Positions 34,082 through 42,573 of a stretch of 64,000 nt of DNA are shown here, in pieces (positions within the stretch are counted from its first letter, which is position 1; each line of letters begins with the position of its first letter). The notes beneath the pieces are model-generated. The model worked only from the letters and a program-made list of their open reading frames with translations. It had not been told where the DNA came from and ran no database searches. Location of the stretch: the NCBI RefSeq assembly GCF_004000235.1, contig NZ_RCIO01000001.1, positions 806,001-870,000 of the forward strand. The letters are read 5' to 3'. This DNA is from Mesorhizobium sp. Z1-4. GTDB lineage: Bacteria; Pseudomonadota; Alphaproteobacteria; Rhizobiales; Rhizobiaceae. A program made the translations under genes and the position numbers.

Positions 34082-34417
34082 CGGTCACTTCACTATCAAT
34101 CTCGGTCGCGTGCTCAAATGAGGCCGGACCGGCAGCCAGGCAAGCACCTCAGCCCGGGTCTCACTGCCTTTTGAGTGCGTTTCCCGATACTTTCACCGAA
34201 GCGTGAAAGATCCCGCGCTGCGCCCGCCAACGCAAGGAGCGGTCGGCAAAATGCCGACGATTGACTTCGAGGCCCTTCGTTTCTATAAGCCGCGCACGCT
34301 CGGGCGCCCCGTCCGGCGACTGTTTTTTTGCGCACCGGGGCAGCCTGCGACAAACGCTCCTGATCTTGACCATCGAGACAGACCCAAGAAGGGCCGCACA
34401 CCGCGGTATTGAAACAA
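34082..34417. other. 336-base intergenic region upstream of rpmH
   Basis: No coding sequence is convincing here. It separates the leftward DUF547 operon from rightward rpmH. It contains a hairpin with arms CTTTCAC and GTGAAAG (34190-34209), another with arms GTCGGC and GCCGAC (34242-34258), and the rpmH promoter. No DnaA box of the TTATCCACA type was found, so there is no sign of a replication origin. Confidence 0.6.
34261..34289 (+). promoter_or_regulatory. Promoter of rpmH-rnpA
   Basis: TTGACT (34261-34266) and TATAAG (34284-34289) are separated by exactly 17 bases, a near-consensus housekeeping promoter. It gives a leader of roughly 120 bases before the rpmH ATG. Confidence 0.75.
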
Positions 34418-34552
34418 ATGAAGCGTACCTATCAGCCATCCAAGCTCGTCCGTAAGCGGCGTCACGGTTTCCGATCGCGCATGGCCACCACTGGCGGCCG
34501 CAAGGTCGTCGCGGCGCGCCGCGCACGTGGCCGCAAGCGGCTCAGCGCCTGA
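34418..34552 (+). CDS. rpmH: 50S ribosomal protein L34
   Basis: A 44-residue, very basic protein beginning [18 protein letters not shown] and ending [10 protein letters not shown], the full length and sequence pattern of bacterial L34. It binds 23S rRNA in the large subunit. It is too short for usual length cut-offs. The gene is followed by rnpA with an overlap of about 26 bases if rnpA starts at the GTG at 34527. A strong promoter lies about 130 bases upstream. Confidence 0.98.
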   Translation: MKRTYQPSKLVRKRRHGFRSRMATTGGRKVVAARRARGRKRLSA

Positions 34553-34919
34553 TCAATCCGGAGCCGGGAAGCTGGCCCAAGCGGCAAAACGCGGTCTCCC
34601 GCGCAAACTGCGAAAAAGGGCCGAGTTTCTCGCTGCCCGAAAGGGCGAGAAGCGGCGGGGTCCGCTGTTTCTGATGGAAGTACTGGAGCGTGGCGACGAC
34701 GCGCCGCCACGCTTTGGCCTCACGGTTACGAAAAAAACCGGCCATGCGGTGATCCGGAACAGGATCCGCAGGCGGCTGCGTGAGGCAATTCGCACCCACG
34801 CCGCCGATGACATGTCGGGTGGCAATGACTATGTGATCGTCGGGCGGGCCGACATTCTCGAGGCGTCTTTCGACCGGCTCAAGGCCGAACTTTCCCGGCG
34901 AATGCGCAAGGCGGGCTGA
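34527..34919 (+). CDS. rnpA: Ribonuclease P protein component
   Basis: The protein subunit of RNase P, which matures tRNA 5' ends. The core [21 protein letters not shown] and the RNR signature ([17 protein letters not shown]) are clear, followed by [16 protein letters not shown] and a helical end. The frame opens with GTG at 34527, inside rpmH, giving 130 residues, slightly long; a non-ATG start further in, nearer LRKRAEF, is possible. The gene lies between rpmH and yidC in the conserved order. Confidence 0.92.
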   Translation: MAASGSAPDQSGAGKLAQAAKRGLPRKLRKRAEFLAARKGEKRRGPLFLMEVLERGDDAPPRFGLTVTKKTGHAVIRNRIRRRLREAIRTHAADDMSGGNDYVIVGRADILEASFDRLKAELSRRMRKAG

Positions 34920-34926
34920 TTACCTA

Positions 34927-36729
34927 ATGATGGAAAATAATCGCAACTTCTTCATCACGATTGCGCTGTCTGTCGCGATCCTGACGCTGTGGCAGGTGTT
35001 CTACATGAACCCGCGCATCGAAGCGCAGCAGGAAGCCGCTCGCATCGAGGCGGAACGCCAGGCAAGCGAAGAAGCGACGACCGCCGGAAGCGGCGACCTG
35101 CCGTCCGCGCAGGCCCGCACCTCCGGCGATCTGCCTGCCGGGAACGAGACCGCGCCAGGCGGCGACGTGCAGGCCAGCGCAAGCAGCGGCCGCGTGCGCA
35201 TCGACACGCCCACTCTTTCGGGTTCGATCAATCTGACCGGCGCGCGCCTGGACGAGCTGGTACTCAAGGACTACCGTGTCTCGGTCGATAAAAACTCGGC
35301 AAATGTCGAACTGCTGCGCCCGGCCGAAAATCCCAACGGCTATTTCGTCGAGCTCGGTTATCGCGGCGAAAACCTCGACTCCCTGCCCAACAACAACACG
35401 GTCTGGTCAGTCTCGGGCGAGCCGGTTCTGACCCCGGCCAATCCCGTCGAGCTCACATTCGACAATGGCGAAGGCCTGACTTTCAAGCGCACGATCGCGG
35501 TCGACCAGGCCTATATGTTCACTGTCACCGACAGTGTCTCGAACTCCGGTTCGGCCGCAGCCGATATCACACCCTACGGCCGCACGATGCGGTTCGGCAC
35601 ACCCGAAACCGTCGGCATCTATGTGTTGCATGAAGGTCTGATCGGTGTGACCGGCGAAGAGGGCCTGCAGGAGATCGACTATGGCGATCTTCAGGAAACG
35701 CCCGAAATCACACCCGGCAAATCGAACGATGGCTGGCTCGGCTTCACCGACAAATACTGGGCCGTCGCGCTCATTCCACCGCAGGGCAGCTTTCAGCCGA
35801 CCTACGCCTATTTCGACAACAATGCGCGTCCGCGCTATCAGGCCGCCTATCTCGCCGACCCGGTCTCCGTTCAGCCGGGTACCGCCACCACGATCGAGAG
35901 CCGCTTTTTCGCCGGCGCGAAGCAGGTTGCCGATATCGACGCCTATGAAAAGGACCTCGGCATTCGCCAGTTCGACCTGCTGATCGACTGGGGCTGGTTC
36001 TATTTCATCACCAAGCCGGTCTTTTATCTCATGGACTGGCTGTTCAAGCTCCTGGGCAATTTCGGCCTGGCCATCCTGGCCACCACGGTCGTGGTCAAGG
36101 CCATCTTCTTCCCGCTCGCCAACAAATCCTACAAGTCGATGGCGAACATGAAGAAGGTACAGCCTGCCATGTTGGAAATTCGCGAGAAATACGCGGATGA
36201 CCGCATGAAGCAGCAGCAGGCGATGATGGAGCTCTACAAAAAAGAGAAGATCAATCCGCTGGCCGGCTGCTGGCCGATCCTGATCCAGATTCCGGTCTTC
36301 TTCGCGCTCTACAAAGTGCTCTACGTCACCATCGAGATGCGGCATGCGCCCTTCTTCGGCTGGATCCAGGATCTGTCGGCTCCAGACCCGACATCGGTCT
36401 TCAATCTCTTCGGCCTGCTGCCCTATGACGTGCCGTCATTCCTGTTGATCGGCATCTGGCCGCTCATCATGGGCATCACGATGTTCCTGCAGATGCGCAT
36501 GAACCCGACACCGCCGGACCCGACGCAGGCGATGATATTCAACTGGATGCCGGTGGTGTTCACCTTCATGCTGGCCACCTTCCCGGCCGGCCTGGTGATC
36601 TACTGGGCCTGGAACAACTTCCTGTCGATCCTGCAGCAGGGCGTTATCATGAAGCGCCAGGGCGCCAAGATCGAGCTTTGGGACAATCTGGTCGGGCTGT
36701 TCAAGAAGAAGCCCACCCCGGCCGAATAA
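34927..36729 (+). CDS. yidC: Membrane protein insertase YidC
   Basis: A 600-residue inner-membrane insertase of the Gram-negative type. A first membrane helix (NFFITIALSVAILTLWQVFYM) is followed by a Gln/Glu-rich linker and a large periplasmic beta-supersandwich (about 95-345). The five-helix core includes IFFPLANKSYKSMANMKK, KINPLAGCWPILIQIPVFFAL and FNWMPVVFTFMLATFPAGLVIYWAWNN. The tail is basic. It inserts membrane proteins alone or with SecYEG. It begins seven bases after rnpA; ATG codons at 34927 and 34930 are both possible. A hairpin follows the stop. Confidence 0.96.
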   Translation: MMENNRNFFITIALSVAILTLWQVFYMNPRIEAQQEAARIEAERQASEEATTAGSGDLPSAQARTSGDLPAGNETAPGGDVQASASSGRVRIDTPTLSGSINLTGARLDELVLKDYRVSVDKNSANVELLRPAENPNGYFVELGYRGENLDSLPNNNTVWSVSGEPVLTPANPVELTFDNGEGLTFKRTIAVDQAYMFTVTDSVSNSGSAAADITPYGRTMRFGTPETVGIYVLHEGLIGVTGEEGLQEIDYGDLQETPEITPGKSNDGWLGFTDKYWAVALIPPQGSFQPTYAYFDNNARPRYQAAYLADPVSVQPGTATTIESRFFAGAKQVADIDAYEKDLGIRQFDLLIDWGWFYFITKPVFYLMDWLFKLLGNFGLAILATTVVVKAIFFPLANKSYKSMANMKKVQPAMLEIREKYADDRMKQQQAMMELYKKEKINPLAGCWPILIQIPVFFALYKVLYVTIEMRHAPFFGWIQDLSAPDPTSVFNLFGLLPYDVPSFLLIGIWPLIMGITMFLQMRMNPTPPDPTQAMIFNWMPVVFTFMLATFPAGLVIYWAWNNFLSILQQGVIMKRQGAKIELWDNLVGLFKKKPTPAE

Positions 36730-36750
36730 CAACGGCGAACTAACGAATTG

Positions 36751-36768
36751 GCCCCGCTCCGGCGGGGC
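36751..36768 (+). terminator. Hairpin after yidC
   Basis: GCCCCGC (36751-36757) pairs with GCGGGGC (36762-36768) around TCCG, 21 bases after the yidC stop. The following bases are not T-rich, so it may be a partial terminator before the acetyltransferase gene. Confidence 0.55.
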
Positions 36769-36857
36769 TGATGCTTGATGTTCCCGGGAAAATCGCTAAT
36801 CCAACGAGGGATATCGGCGTCCCTGGGTGCGCCTGATTGGCGCCGCTTGGAGGTTGC

Positions 36858-37496
36858 ATGTACGGGCCTAAGCCGGAAATCAAACATCCGATCGAGATGC
36901 ATCCGCGGGTCGGCTTTCTCAGCCCTCTGGTCGATGCGCCTAATATCGAGGTCGGCGACTATACCTATTACGACGATCCCGACGGACCCGATACGTTTCA
37001 GTCGAAATGCGTTCTGCACCATTATCCCTTTATCGGCGACAAGCTGATTATCGGACGCTTCTGCGCCATCGCGGAAGGCGCGCGTTTCATCATGAACGGC
37101 GCGAACCACGCCATGTCGGGCTTCTCGACATACCCGTTCAACATATTCGGCCATGGCTGGGAAAAGGGGTTCGACCCCGACACATGGACGCGTGAACTGC
37201 GCGGCGACACGGTGGTCGGCAACGATGTCTGGATCGGCATGGAAGCGATCATCATGCCAGGCGTCACGGTCGGCGATGGCTCCATCGTTGCGGCACGCTC
37301 GGTGGTTACCCGCGACGTGCCGCCCTTCGCGATCGTGGCCGGTAACGCCGCGGAAGTGGTCAAGATGCGGTTCGACGCCGGCACGATACGCCGGCTGCTC
37401 GAGATCTCCTGGTGGGATTGGGATGCCGAAAAGATCACCCGCAATCTCGATGCGATCAGAGGCGCCGACATCGCCGCGCTCGAGGCAGCCGCTTGA
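36858..37496 (+). CDS. CatB/Vat-like xenobiotic O-acetyltransferase
   Basis: A 212-residue left-handed parallel beta-helix acetyltransferase with hexapeptide repeats ([28 protein letters not shown]). The loop [19 protein letters not shown] carries the catalytic His84, as in streptogramin Vat enzymes and type B chloramphenicol acetyltransferases. The C-terminal helices after [11 protein letters not shown] are also family-like. TTGGAGG precedes the ATG. It sits between yidC and engB and overlaps engB. Chromosomal members often have no proven drug target, so resistance is a possibility, not a conclusion. Confidence 0.85.
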   Translation: MYGPKPEIKHPIEMHPRVGFLSPLVDAPNIEVGDYTYYDDPDGPDTFQSKCVLHHYPFIGDKLIIGRFCAIAEGARFIMNGANHAMSGFSTYPFNIFGHGWEKGFDPDTWTRELRGDTVVGNDVWIGMEAIIMPGVTVGDGSIVAARSVVTRDVPPFAIVAGNAAEVVKMRFDAGTIRRLLEISWWDWDAEKITRNLDAIRGADIAALEAAA

Positions 37497-38128
37497 GCGT
37501 GGAAGCGACAGTCTTTGCGCAGCCGTGGGTCTTCATCCGCGGCGTGCCTTCGATGAAGTTCCTGCCACCTGAGGGGCCGCCGGAAATCGCTTTTGCCGGC
37601 CGCTCCAACGTCGGCAAGTCGTCGCTCATCAACGCGCTGCTCGGTCGCAAGGGCCTCGCACGGACATCGAACACACCCGGACGCACGCAGGAACTGAATT
37701 ATTTCGTGCCGGATGGCCACGCGGGCAGCGCCGACGACCTGCCGCCGATGGCGCTGGTCGACATGCCGGGCTACGGCTATGCAAAAGCGCCGAAAGAGAC
37801 CGTGGAACAATGGACCCGGCTCGTCTTCGACTATCTACGCGGCCGCGTGACGCTGAAGCGGGTGTATGTCCTAATCGATGCCCGCCACGGGCTCAAAGCC
37901 AATGACGAGGAGGTGCTCGACCTTCTCGACAAGGCTGCGGTCTCCTACCAGATCGTGCTGACCAAGACCGACAAGATCAAGCCGCCGGCAGCGAAACGGC
38001 TCGTCGCGGAAACCTTGGAGAAGATCCGCCGCCGGCCAGCCGCCTTTCCGGAAGTCGTTGCGACATCCTCAGAAACGGGCAGCGGGCTGGACGAGCTGCG
38101 TTTGGCGATCGCGCTTGCGCTGAACTAG
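37493..38128 (+). CDS. engB: Ribosome biogenesis GTPase EngB/YsxC
   Basis: A 211-residue GTPase needed for late assembly of the 50S subunit. G1 is GRSNVGKSS (36-44), G2 lies in [10 protein letters not shown]3 is DMPGYGYA, G4 is TKTD and G5 is TSSETG. Start choice: TTG at 37493 overlaps the acetyltransferase stop and has GAGG seven bases upstream; a GTG six bases later is the alternative. The overlap suggests translational coupling to the acetyltransferase gene. A hairpin shared with the convergent msrB gene follows. Confidence 0.94.
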   Translation: MSVEATVFAQPWVFIRGVPSMKFLPPEGPPEIAFAGRSNVGKSSLINALLGRKGLARTSNTPGRTQELNYFVPDGHAGSADDLPPMALVDMPGYGYAKAPKETVEQWTRLVFDYLRGRVTLKRVYVLIDARHGLKANDEEVLDLLDKAAVSYQIVLTKTDKIKPPAAKRLVAETLEKIRRRPAAFPEVVATSSETGSGLDELRLAIALALN

Positions 38129-38144
38129 GCCGACCGCGGCTCCC

Positions 38145-38175
38145 ATGCGGAGATTAGGGCGCCTATTCTCCGCAT
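38145..38175. terminator. Hairpin between convergent engB and msrB
   Basis: ATGCGGAGA (38145-38153) pairs perfectly with TCTCCGCAT (38167-38175) across a 13-base loop. It lies between two converging stop codons and can form on both strands. No T-run follows. Confidence 0.5.
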
Positions 38176-38209
38176 AATGTGCGGTGAATAGCCTCGCCGG
38201 CCTCGCTAC

Positions 38210-38716
38210 TTAAGCCTGTGACGGCTTGAAGCTCAGTGCCAGTCCGTTGATGCAGTGGCGCTTGCCAGTGGGCGGCGGACCATCGTCGAAGATGTGGCCG
38301 AAATGGCCGCCGCAGCGGCGGCAGTGGCACTCCGTGCGCCGCATGAAAAGCGAGTTGTCGGGTTTGGTGCCGACGGCATTCGGCAGCGCTTCCCAGAAAC
38401 TCGGCCAGCCAGTGCCGGAATCGTATTTCGTATCCGAGGGATAGACCGCAAGGTCACAGCCGGCACAGTGGAATGTGCCTGCGCGCTTTTCATTGTTCAG
38501 CGGGCTCGTGAACGGCCGCTCGGTCGCTTCCTCACGCAGCACCGAGAACTGTGCAGATGTGAGGATGGTACGCCACTCGTCCTCACTCCTGGTGATCTCG
38601 AAACTGCCTTCGGCGGCAGCTTGTGCCGACGTCATGGCGCGACCTCCGAAAAGCGCGGCTCCTCCGGCAAGAAGCGTCAGGGCTCCCGTTCCATAAAGAA
38701 GTTCGCGTTTGTTCAT
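38210..38716 (-). CDS. msrB: Exported peptide-methionine (R)-S-oxide reductase
   Basis: A 168-residue MsrB that repairs methionine-R-sulfoxide. It opens with a hydrophobic export signal (LLYGTGALTLLAGGAALFGG, ending AQA), so it probably works in the periplasm. The zinc site is two Cys-x-x-Cys pairs (HCAGCD and CHCRRCGG), substrate binding is at GTGWPSF, and the catalytic Cys lies in GKRHCINGLAL. AGGAGAT before the ATG at 38716 decides the start; a longer reading frame upstream was rejected. It sits beside a fasciclin/anti-sigma/sigma group and may belong to the same stress response. Confidence 0.93.
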   Translation of the reverse strand: MNKRELLYGTGALTLLAGGAALFGGRAMTSAQAAAEGSFEITRSEDEWRTILTSAQFSVLREEATERPFTSPLNNEKRAGTFHCAGCDLAVYPSDTKYDSGTGWPSFWEALPNAVGTKPDNSLFMRRTECHCRRCGGHFGHIFDDGPPPTGKRHCINGLALSFKPSQA

Positions 38717-38900
38717 GCTGGGATCTCCTTGTCGTCGGGACGGGCATACACCGGCCAGGCGCTCGCGAAACAATCAACTTGGCTTGAGCGGGCCGGCGTG
38801 GATCGCCCCGCCATGCGCTACGGGTGCAGCACGGCGCAGAGCGGGGCGAGAATGCCGCGCGGCGGCGTACGGGGATCGGGAGCGCCGCGCGGCCGTTTCG

Positions 38901-39461
38901 TCAGGCCTTCGGCAGAAGAACCTTGTCGATCACGTGGATGACGCCGTTCGACTGGTCGACGTCGGCGATGGTGACGGTCGCCACATTGCCGTTCTCGTCG
39001 GTGAGCGTGATGTTATCGCCATCCATCTTGGCCTGCAGGGTGCAGCCGCCGACGGTCGGAACCGGGTGGTTGCCGCCATCATCGGCGATCATGCCCTGGA
39101 TTGCGTCGGACATGGCATCGGCCGCGACGACGTGACAGGTCAGGATCTTGGTCAGCTGATCCTTGTTTTCGGGCTTCAGCAGCGTGTCGACTGTGCCGGC
39201 GGGCAATTCATCGAACGCCGCGTTGACCGGTGCAAACACGGTGAACGGACCGGGACCCTGCAGGGTTTCGACCAGGCCAGCAGCCTTCACGGCCGCAACC
39301 AGCGTGGTGTGGTCGGCCGAATTCACGGCGTTCTCGACGATATTCTTGTCGGCATACATGGCGGCGCCGCCGACCATCGGATTTTCCATGGCATAGGCAG
39401 CGCCAGCGATGGCAGCTGCTGCAACAGCACCGGAAAGAAAAGCGGAAGTGAACTTACGCAT
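38901..39461 (-). CDS. Exported fasciclin-domain protein
   Basis: A 186-residue protein with a signal peptide (MRKFTSAFLSG to AAYA) followed by one FAS1 domain. The domain shows IVENAVNSADHTTLVAAVKA, the FTVFAPVNAAFDELP H1 box and the GVIHVIDKVLLP H2 box at the end. Two cysteines (TCHVV and GGCTL) may form a disulfide. FAS1 proteins act in adhesion or in redox-related envelope functions. GAGGAG lies before the ATG. In many alphaproteobacteria this gene is next to the ECF sigma/anti-sigma pair found here and is probably its target. Confidence 0.92.
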   Translation of the reverse strand: MRKFTSAFLSGAVAAAAIAGAAYAMENPMVGGAAMYADKNIVENAVNSADHTTLVAAVKAAGLVETLQGPGPFTVFAPVNAAFDELPAGTVDTLLKPENKDQLTKILTCHVVAADAMSDAIQGMIADDGGNHPVPTVGGCTLQAKMDGDNITLTDENGNVATVTIADVDQSNGVIHVIDKVLLPKA

Positions 39462-39589
39462 TGGGGTAACTCCTCTGTTTCCCTGTTTTGGGCCCTGTGG
39501 GGTTGGGCAAGAGAAGCAACGCGGGCATGTGGAGAAAGTTTCGGCTCGCCGCACATTTTTTGCGAACCTCCTGGAAACAAACAGGAAAA

Positions 39590-39610
39590 AGGGTGCCTAC
39601 AAAGCACCCT
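39590..39610 (-). terminator. Rho-independent terminator of sigma/anti-sigma operon
   Basis: On the minus strand AGGGTGC, loop TTTGTAG, and GCACCCT form a seven-pair stem followed directly by five T residues (39590 down to 39586). It lies 24 bases past the anti-sigma stop codon. It is one of the clearest terminators in the window. Confidence 0.8.
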
Positions 39611-39633
39611 CCCCGACTGCGCCAGGCGAAAAA

Positions 39634-40356
39634 TCAGATGGTTGTGAGATCGCCGACGGCGACCACGGGCCCGGTCGGGGCGCCCGTCGGCGAGCCGCCG
39701 AGAGGTTCAAGGCTGATTGCGAAAGCCGCGCCAGCCTCGATGCGGCGCTTGAGCTCGCCGGCCACTGCCAGATGCACATTGGATCCGACCGGTATGACGC
39801 CGAGCGATGCGGGCGCATTGCCGCCTTCGATGACCCAGAGTTCGAAATCGCGCCCCTCGGCGCGGGCGCCGGTCACGTGCGACAGGCCGACATCCGATTT
39901 GGCGGCGTCATAGACAACGAAGTAATGCACATCGGTGTCGTCATGCGACAGCGATGCGACCAGCCGCTCGGTGGTGATGCTGCCCGGATCGACCAGCAGA
40001 TAGGGAATGGCAAGCGCGACGACCATCGCGACCAGCGCCGCGGCCGTAGCCGTACGCCAGAAGGCGAGGCTGTTCCAGAAACCAACACGCCCGGATGGCG
40101 CTGCACTACCGGCAAACAGCCTGCTGTCCAGCGCCTGCTTCAGGTCCGCCGGCGGCTCGACCGGCTCAAAAGCCTCAGCCATGCCGGAAAGCCTGACCTC
40201 CCAGGCGTCAACTTCGCGGGCAAATGCGGGATCGGAATCGATGCGTGCGGCTGCCTCGCGCCGCTCGGCATCCGGCAGGACGCCGAGAACATATTCGGCA
40301 GCGAGCATGTTCTCGCCTCCGTTCTGTTCCATGTCCCTGTCGTCCACCGGTGTCAT
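39634..40356 (-). CDS. Anti-sigma factor, RskA/ChrR-like
   Basis: A 240-residue protein with an N-terminal sigma-binding region containing AAEYVLGVLPDAERREAAARI, one transmembrane helix near residues 106-128 (ATAAALVAMVVALAIPYLLV), and a C-terminal RskA-like extracytoplasmic domain (VHYFVVYDAAKSDVGLSHVTG, then FELWVIEGGNAPASLGVI). It should hold the ECF sigma factor at the membrane until a signal releases it. The ATG at 40356 overlaps the sigma stop as ATGA; an earlier GTG is less likely. It is cotranscribed with the sigma gene and closed by a clear terminator. Confidence 0.9.
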   Translation of the reverse strand: MTPVDDRDMEQNGGENMLAAEYVLGVLPDAERREAAARIDSDPAFAREVDAWEVRLSGMAEAFEPVEPPADLKQALDSRLFAGSAAPSGRVGFWNSLAFWRTATAAALVAMVVALAIPYLLVDPGSITTERLVASLSHDDTDVHYFVVYDAAKSDVGLSHVTGARAEGRDFELWVIEGGNAPASLGVIPVGSNVHLAVAGELKRRIEAGAAFAISLEPLGGSPTGAPTGPVVAVGDLTTI

Positions 40357-40892
40357 CGTTCCAGACACTCCCTGAGTTTCAGCAGGCTGCGCCGCAGCCA
40401 GGTCCGCATCGTGTTGAGCGGCACCGCGTACCGCTCCGCAAGTTCGGCGTAACTGTCGCCATTCAGATATGCACCGCGCACGGCATCCGCGCGATCGGCC
40501 TCCAGTTCATCGAGGCAGCTGTCGATCGCCAGCCGTTCCCCGCCGGCAACCGCCATAGCCTCGGGTCCGGGGGCGGGGTCGGCGACATCCAGCGCCTCAT
40601 CAATATCGTCCGCGGCGGGGCGGCGAGCGCGAATCCGGTCGATCGAATGATTGCGCGCCACGGCCGCCAGCCACGAGATCGGGCTGAGATCGGAGACGGC
40701 GAAGCGATCGGCCTTCGTCCATATCTTGACGAAAACCTCCTGCAGCGCCTCATCGGCCTCCGCCCGGTCATTCAAGATACGCAGGCACACGCCATATAGT
40801 TTCGCGCTCGTTTGCCGGTAAAGCAAATCGAACGCTGCGCGGTCACGCATCGAGACCCGCACTATGAGCTTGGAAATGTCCTGTGGCGTCAT
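40353..40892 (-). CDS. ECF RNA polymerase sigma factor, SigK-like
   Basis: A 179-residue ECF sigma factor. Region 2 runs from FDLLYRQTSAKLYGVCLRIL to ISWLAAVARNHSIDRIRARR. A short acidic linker (DDIDEALDVADPAPGPEA) leads to region 4, LDELEADRADAVRGAYLNG followed by the helix-turn-helix YAELAERYAVPLNTMRTWLRR. With the RskA-like anti-sigma and fasciclin genes it matches the SigK-type module of alphaproteobacteria. It is divergent from the amidase gene. A GGGGGAAC sequence upstream might be an autoregulated -35 box, but no convincing -10 partner was found. Confidence 0.93.
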   Translation of the reverse strand: MTPQDISKLIVRVSMRDRAAFDLLYRQTSAKLYGVCLRILNDRAEADEALQEVFVKIWTKADRFAVSDLSPISWLAAVARNHSIDRIRARRPAADDIDEALDVADPAPGPEAMAVAGGERLAIDSCLDELEADRADAVRGAYLNGDSYAELAERYAVPLNTMRTWLRRSLLKLRECLER

Positions 40893-41004
40893 TGGGGTCA
40901 GATTAGAGGCTCCGTGTGCATTTGCAATGAGGCAGATGGCGGCACGCGACAGCGTTGCGCCTCGTCACCTGCCATCCTACGTTCCCCCATCAGCGGAGGG
41001 GTTC

Positions 41005-42504
41005 ATGGGCATCGACAAATTACTTTGGTCGCACGACGCGACTTTTCTCGCACAACAGGTCAACAAGGGAGCACTCGATCCTGTAGAACTGGTCGACGCG
41101 GCAATAGCGCGCGCCGAGCTGGTCAACCCCGAACTCAACGCAGTGGCCGAGAAGCTCTACGACCGGGCGCGGGAACGCGCAAAAACCGTTGACCGCAAGC
41201 TGCCGCTTGCCGGTGTTCCGTTTGCGATCAAGGATCTGGCTATCGCACAGCGCGGCGTGGCAACACATTCGGGCAGCCGCGTGGAGCCATTTGTGCCGGA
41301 TTTCGATTCCGTTCTCACGGAGCGCTACCTTGCGGCCGGTCTGGTTCCTGTCGCGACCAGTACGAGCCCGGAGCATGGGCTGCGGCTGGTTACGGAGTCC
41401 AAGGCGTTCGGCCCGACGCGCAGCCCCTGGAACACCAGCCACACAACCGGCGGCTCGTCTGGCGGATCGGCGTCTCTGGTTGCCGCCGGGGTGGTGCCGG
41501 CGGCACATGCATCGGACGGCGGCGGGTCGATCCGGGTGCCGGCGGCGACGACAGGACTTGTCGGTATGAAGGTGTCGCGCGGCCGGGTGCCGCTGACGCC
41601 GGTTGCGTCGGAAAGCTGGTACGGCTTCGTGGTCGATCACGCGGTCACACGCTCGGTGCGCGACAGCGCTCTTTTGCTCGATCTCACCCATGGGCCTGAC
41701 CCGCTTTCGCCCTATCAGGCCTTTGAGCCGCAAAAGGGCTCGTTCCTGCAGGCGGCAAAGAGGAAACCCGGCAAGCTGGCCATCGCGGTTTACCGCGCAT
41801 CGCCGCTCGGCCTGCCTGTTTCAGACGAGACGATGGCCGCGCTAGATGCAGCAATAGCGCTTGCACGCGAAGGCGGACACAGCGTGGAAGAGATCGACCT
41901 GCCGATGGCCAACCGCGCCTTCATCGCAGATTTCGCCCGCTCAGTCGCTTCGTCGGTTGCCGGGCAGATGCGACTCGAGGCAACGCGCGTCGGCCACAGC
42001 GTGATCGGCGAAATCGAGCGCGCGACGCGGGTGCTGGCGCGGCTGGGCGGTCTGCTGTCGGCCGGCGAGGTCTATGAAGGCGTTCAGCGGCTGCATGCGG
42101 CCTCACACCAGCTGATCGCGGCGACGGCCAAGTATGACGCGGTGCTGATGCCGGTCATCGCGCATCCGCCGGTCAAGGTCGGCGAGATGGACGCCACCGG
42201 CATGGACGAGGTTCTGGAAAGCCTCCTCGACAAGCTGCATCTGACCCGGCTGCTCAAGCTTGACGCATTTCTCGGCCAGTTGATGGACAAGAGCCTTTGG
42301 TTCACGCACTGGACACCGATCCAGAACGTGACCGGACAACCGGCCATCTCGCTGCCGGTCCATGTCACGAAAACCGGGCTGCCGATCGGCATCCAGGCGG
42401 TCGGACGCCCGGGCGACGAGGAGACCCTCTATTCACTCGCCGGGCAGATCGAGAAACTCTCGGGATGGCTCGATCGCCGCGCACCATTTCACGTGCCGCA
42501 ATAG
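41005..42504 (+). CDS. Amidase-signature family hydrolase
   Basis: A 499-residue amidase. The Ser-cisSer-Lys triad can be placed: Lys76 in VPFAIKDLA, Ser151 in TTGGSSGGSAS and nucleophile Ser175 in DGGGSIRVPA; the 24-residue spacing between the serines is the family value. The insert region after residue 330 is helical. Substrate is unknown (amide, 6-aminohexanoate dimer or aryl amide are family options). GGAGGGG before the ATG at 41005 sets the start. It is not a GatA because no gatB or gatC is adjacent and the sequence departs from GatA in its C-terminal part. Confidence 0.88.
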   Translation: MGIDKLLWSHDATFLAQQVNKGALDPVELVDAAIARAELVNPELNAVAEKLYDRARERAKTVDRKLPLAGVPFAIKDLAIAQRGVATHSGSRVEPFVPDFDSVLTERYLAAGLVPVATSTSPEHGLRLVTESKAFGPTRSPWNTSHTTGGSSGGSASLVAAGVVPAAHASDGGGSIRVPAATTGLVGMKVSRGRVPLTPVASESWYGFVVDHAVTRSVRDSALLLDLTHGPDPLSPYQAFEPQKGSFLQAAKRKPGKLAIAVYRASPLGLPVSDETMAALDAAIALAREGGHSVEEIDLPMANRAFIADFARSVASSVAGQMRLEATRVGHSVIGEIERATRVLARLGGLLSAGEVYEGVQRLHAASHQLIAATAKYDAVLMPVIAHPPVKVGEMDATGMDEVLESLLDKLHLTRLLKLDAFLGQLMDKSLWFTHWTPIQNVTGQPAISLPVHVTKTGLPIGIQAVGRPGDEETLYSLAGQIEKLSGWLDRRAPFHVPQ

Positions 42505-42573
42505 GCTATCCGCCGTTTGCGGGTGACCGCGAATGCCGGTATGAGACTGGCGATATTTCCCGCCGAGGATGAA

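Noticed and set aside
34082-34417. Replication origin upstream of rpmH
   Set aside because: rpmH lies near the origin in some bacteria, but no DnaA boxes, dnaA gene or AT-rich unwinding region is present here.
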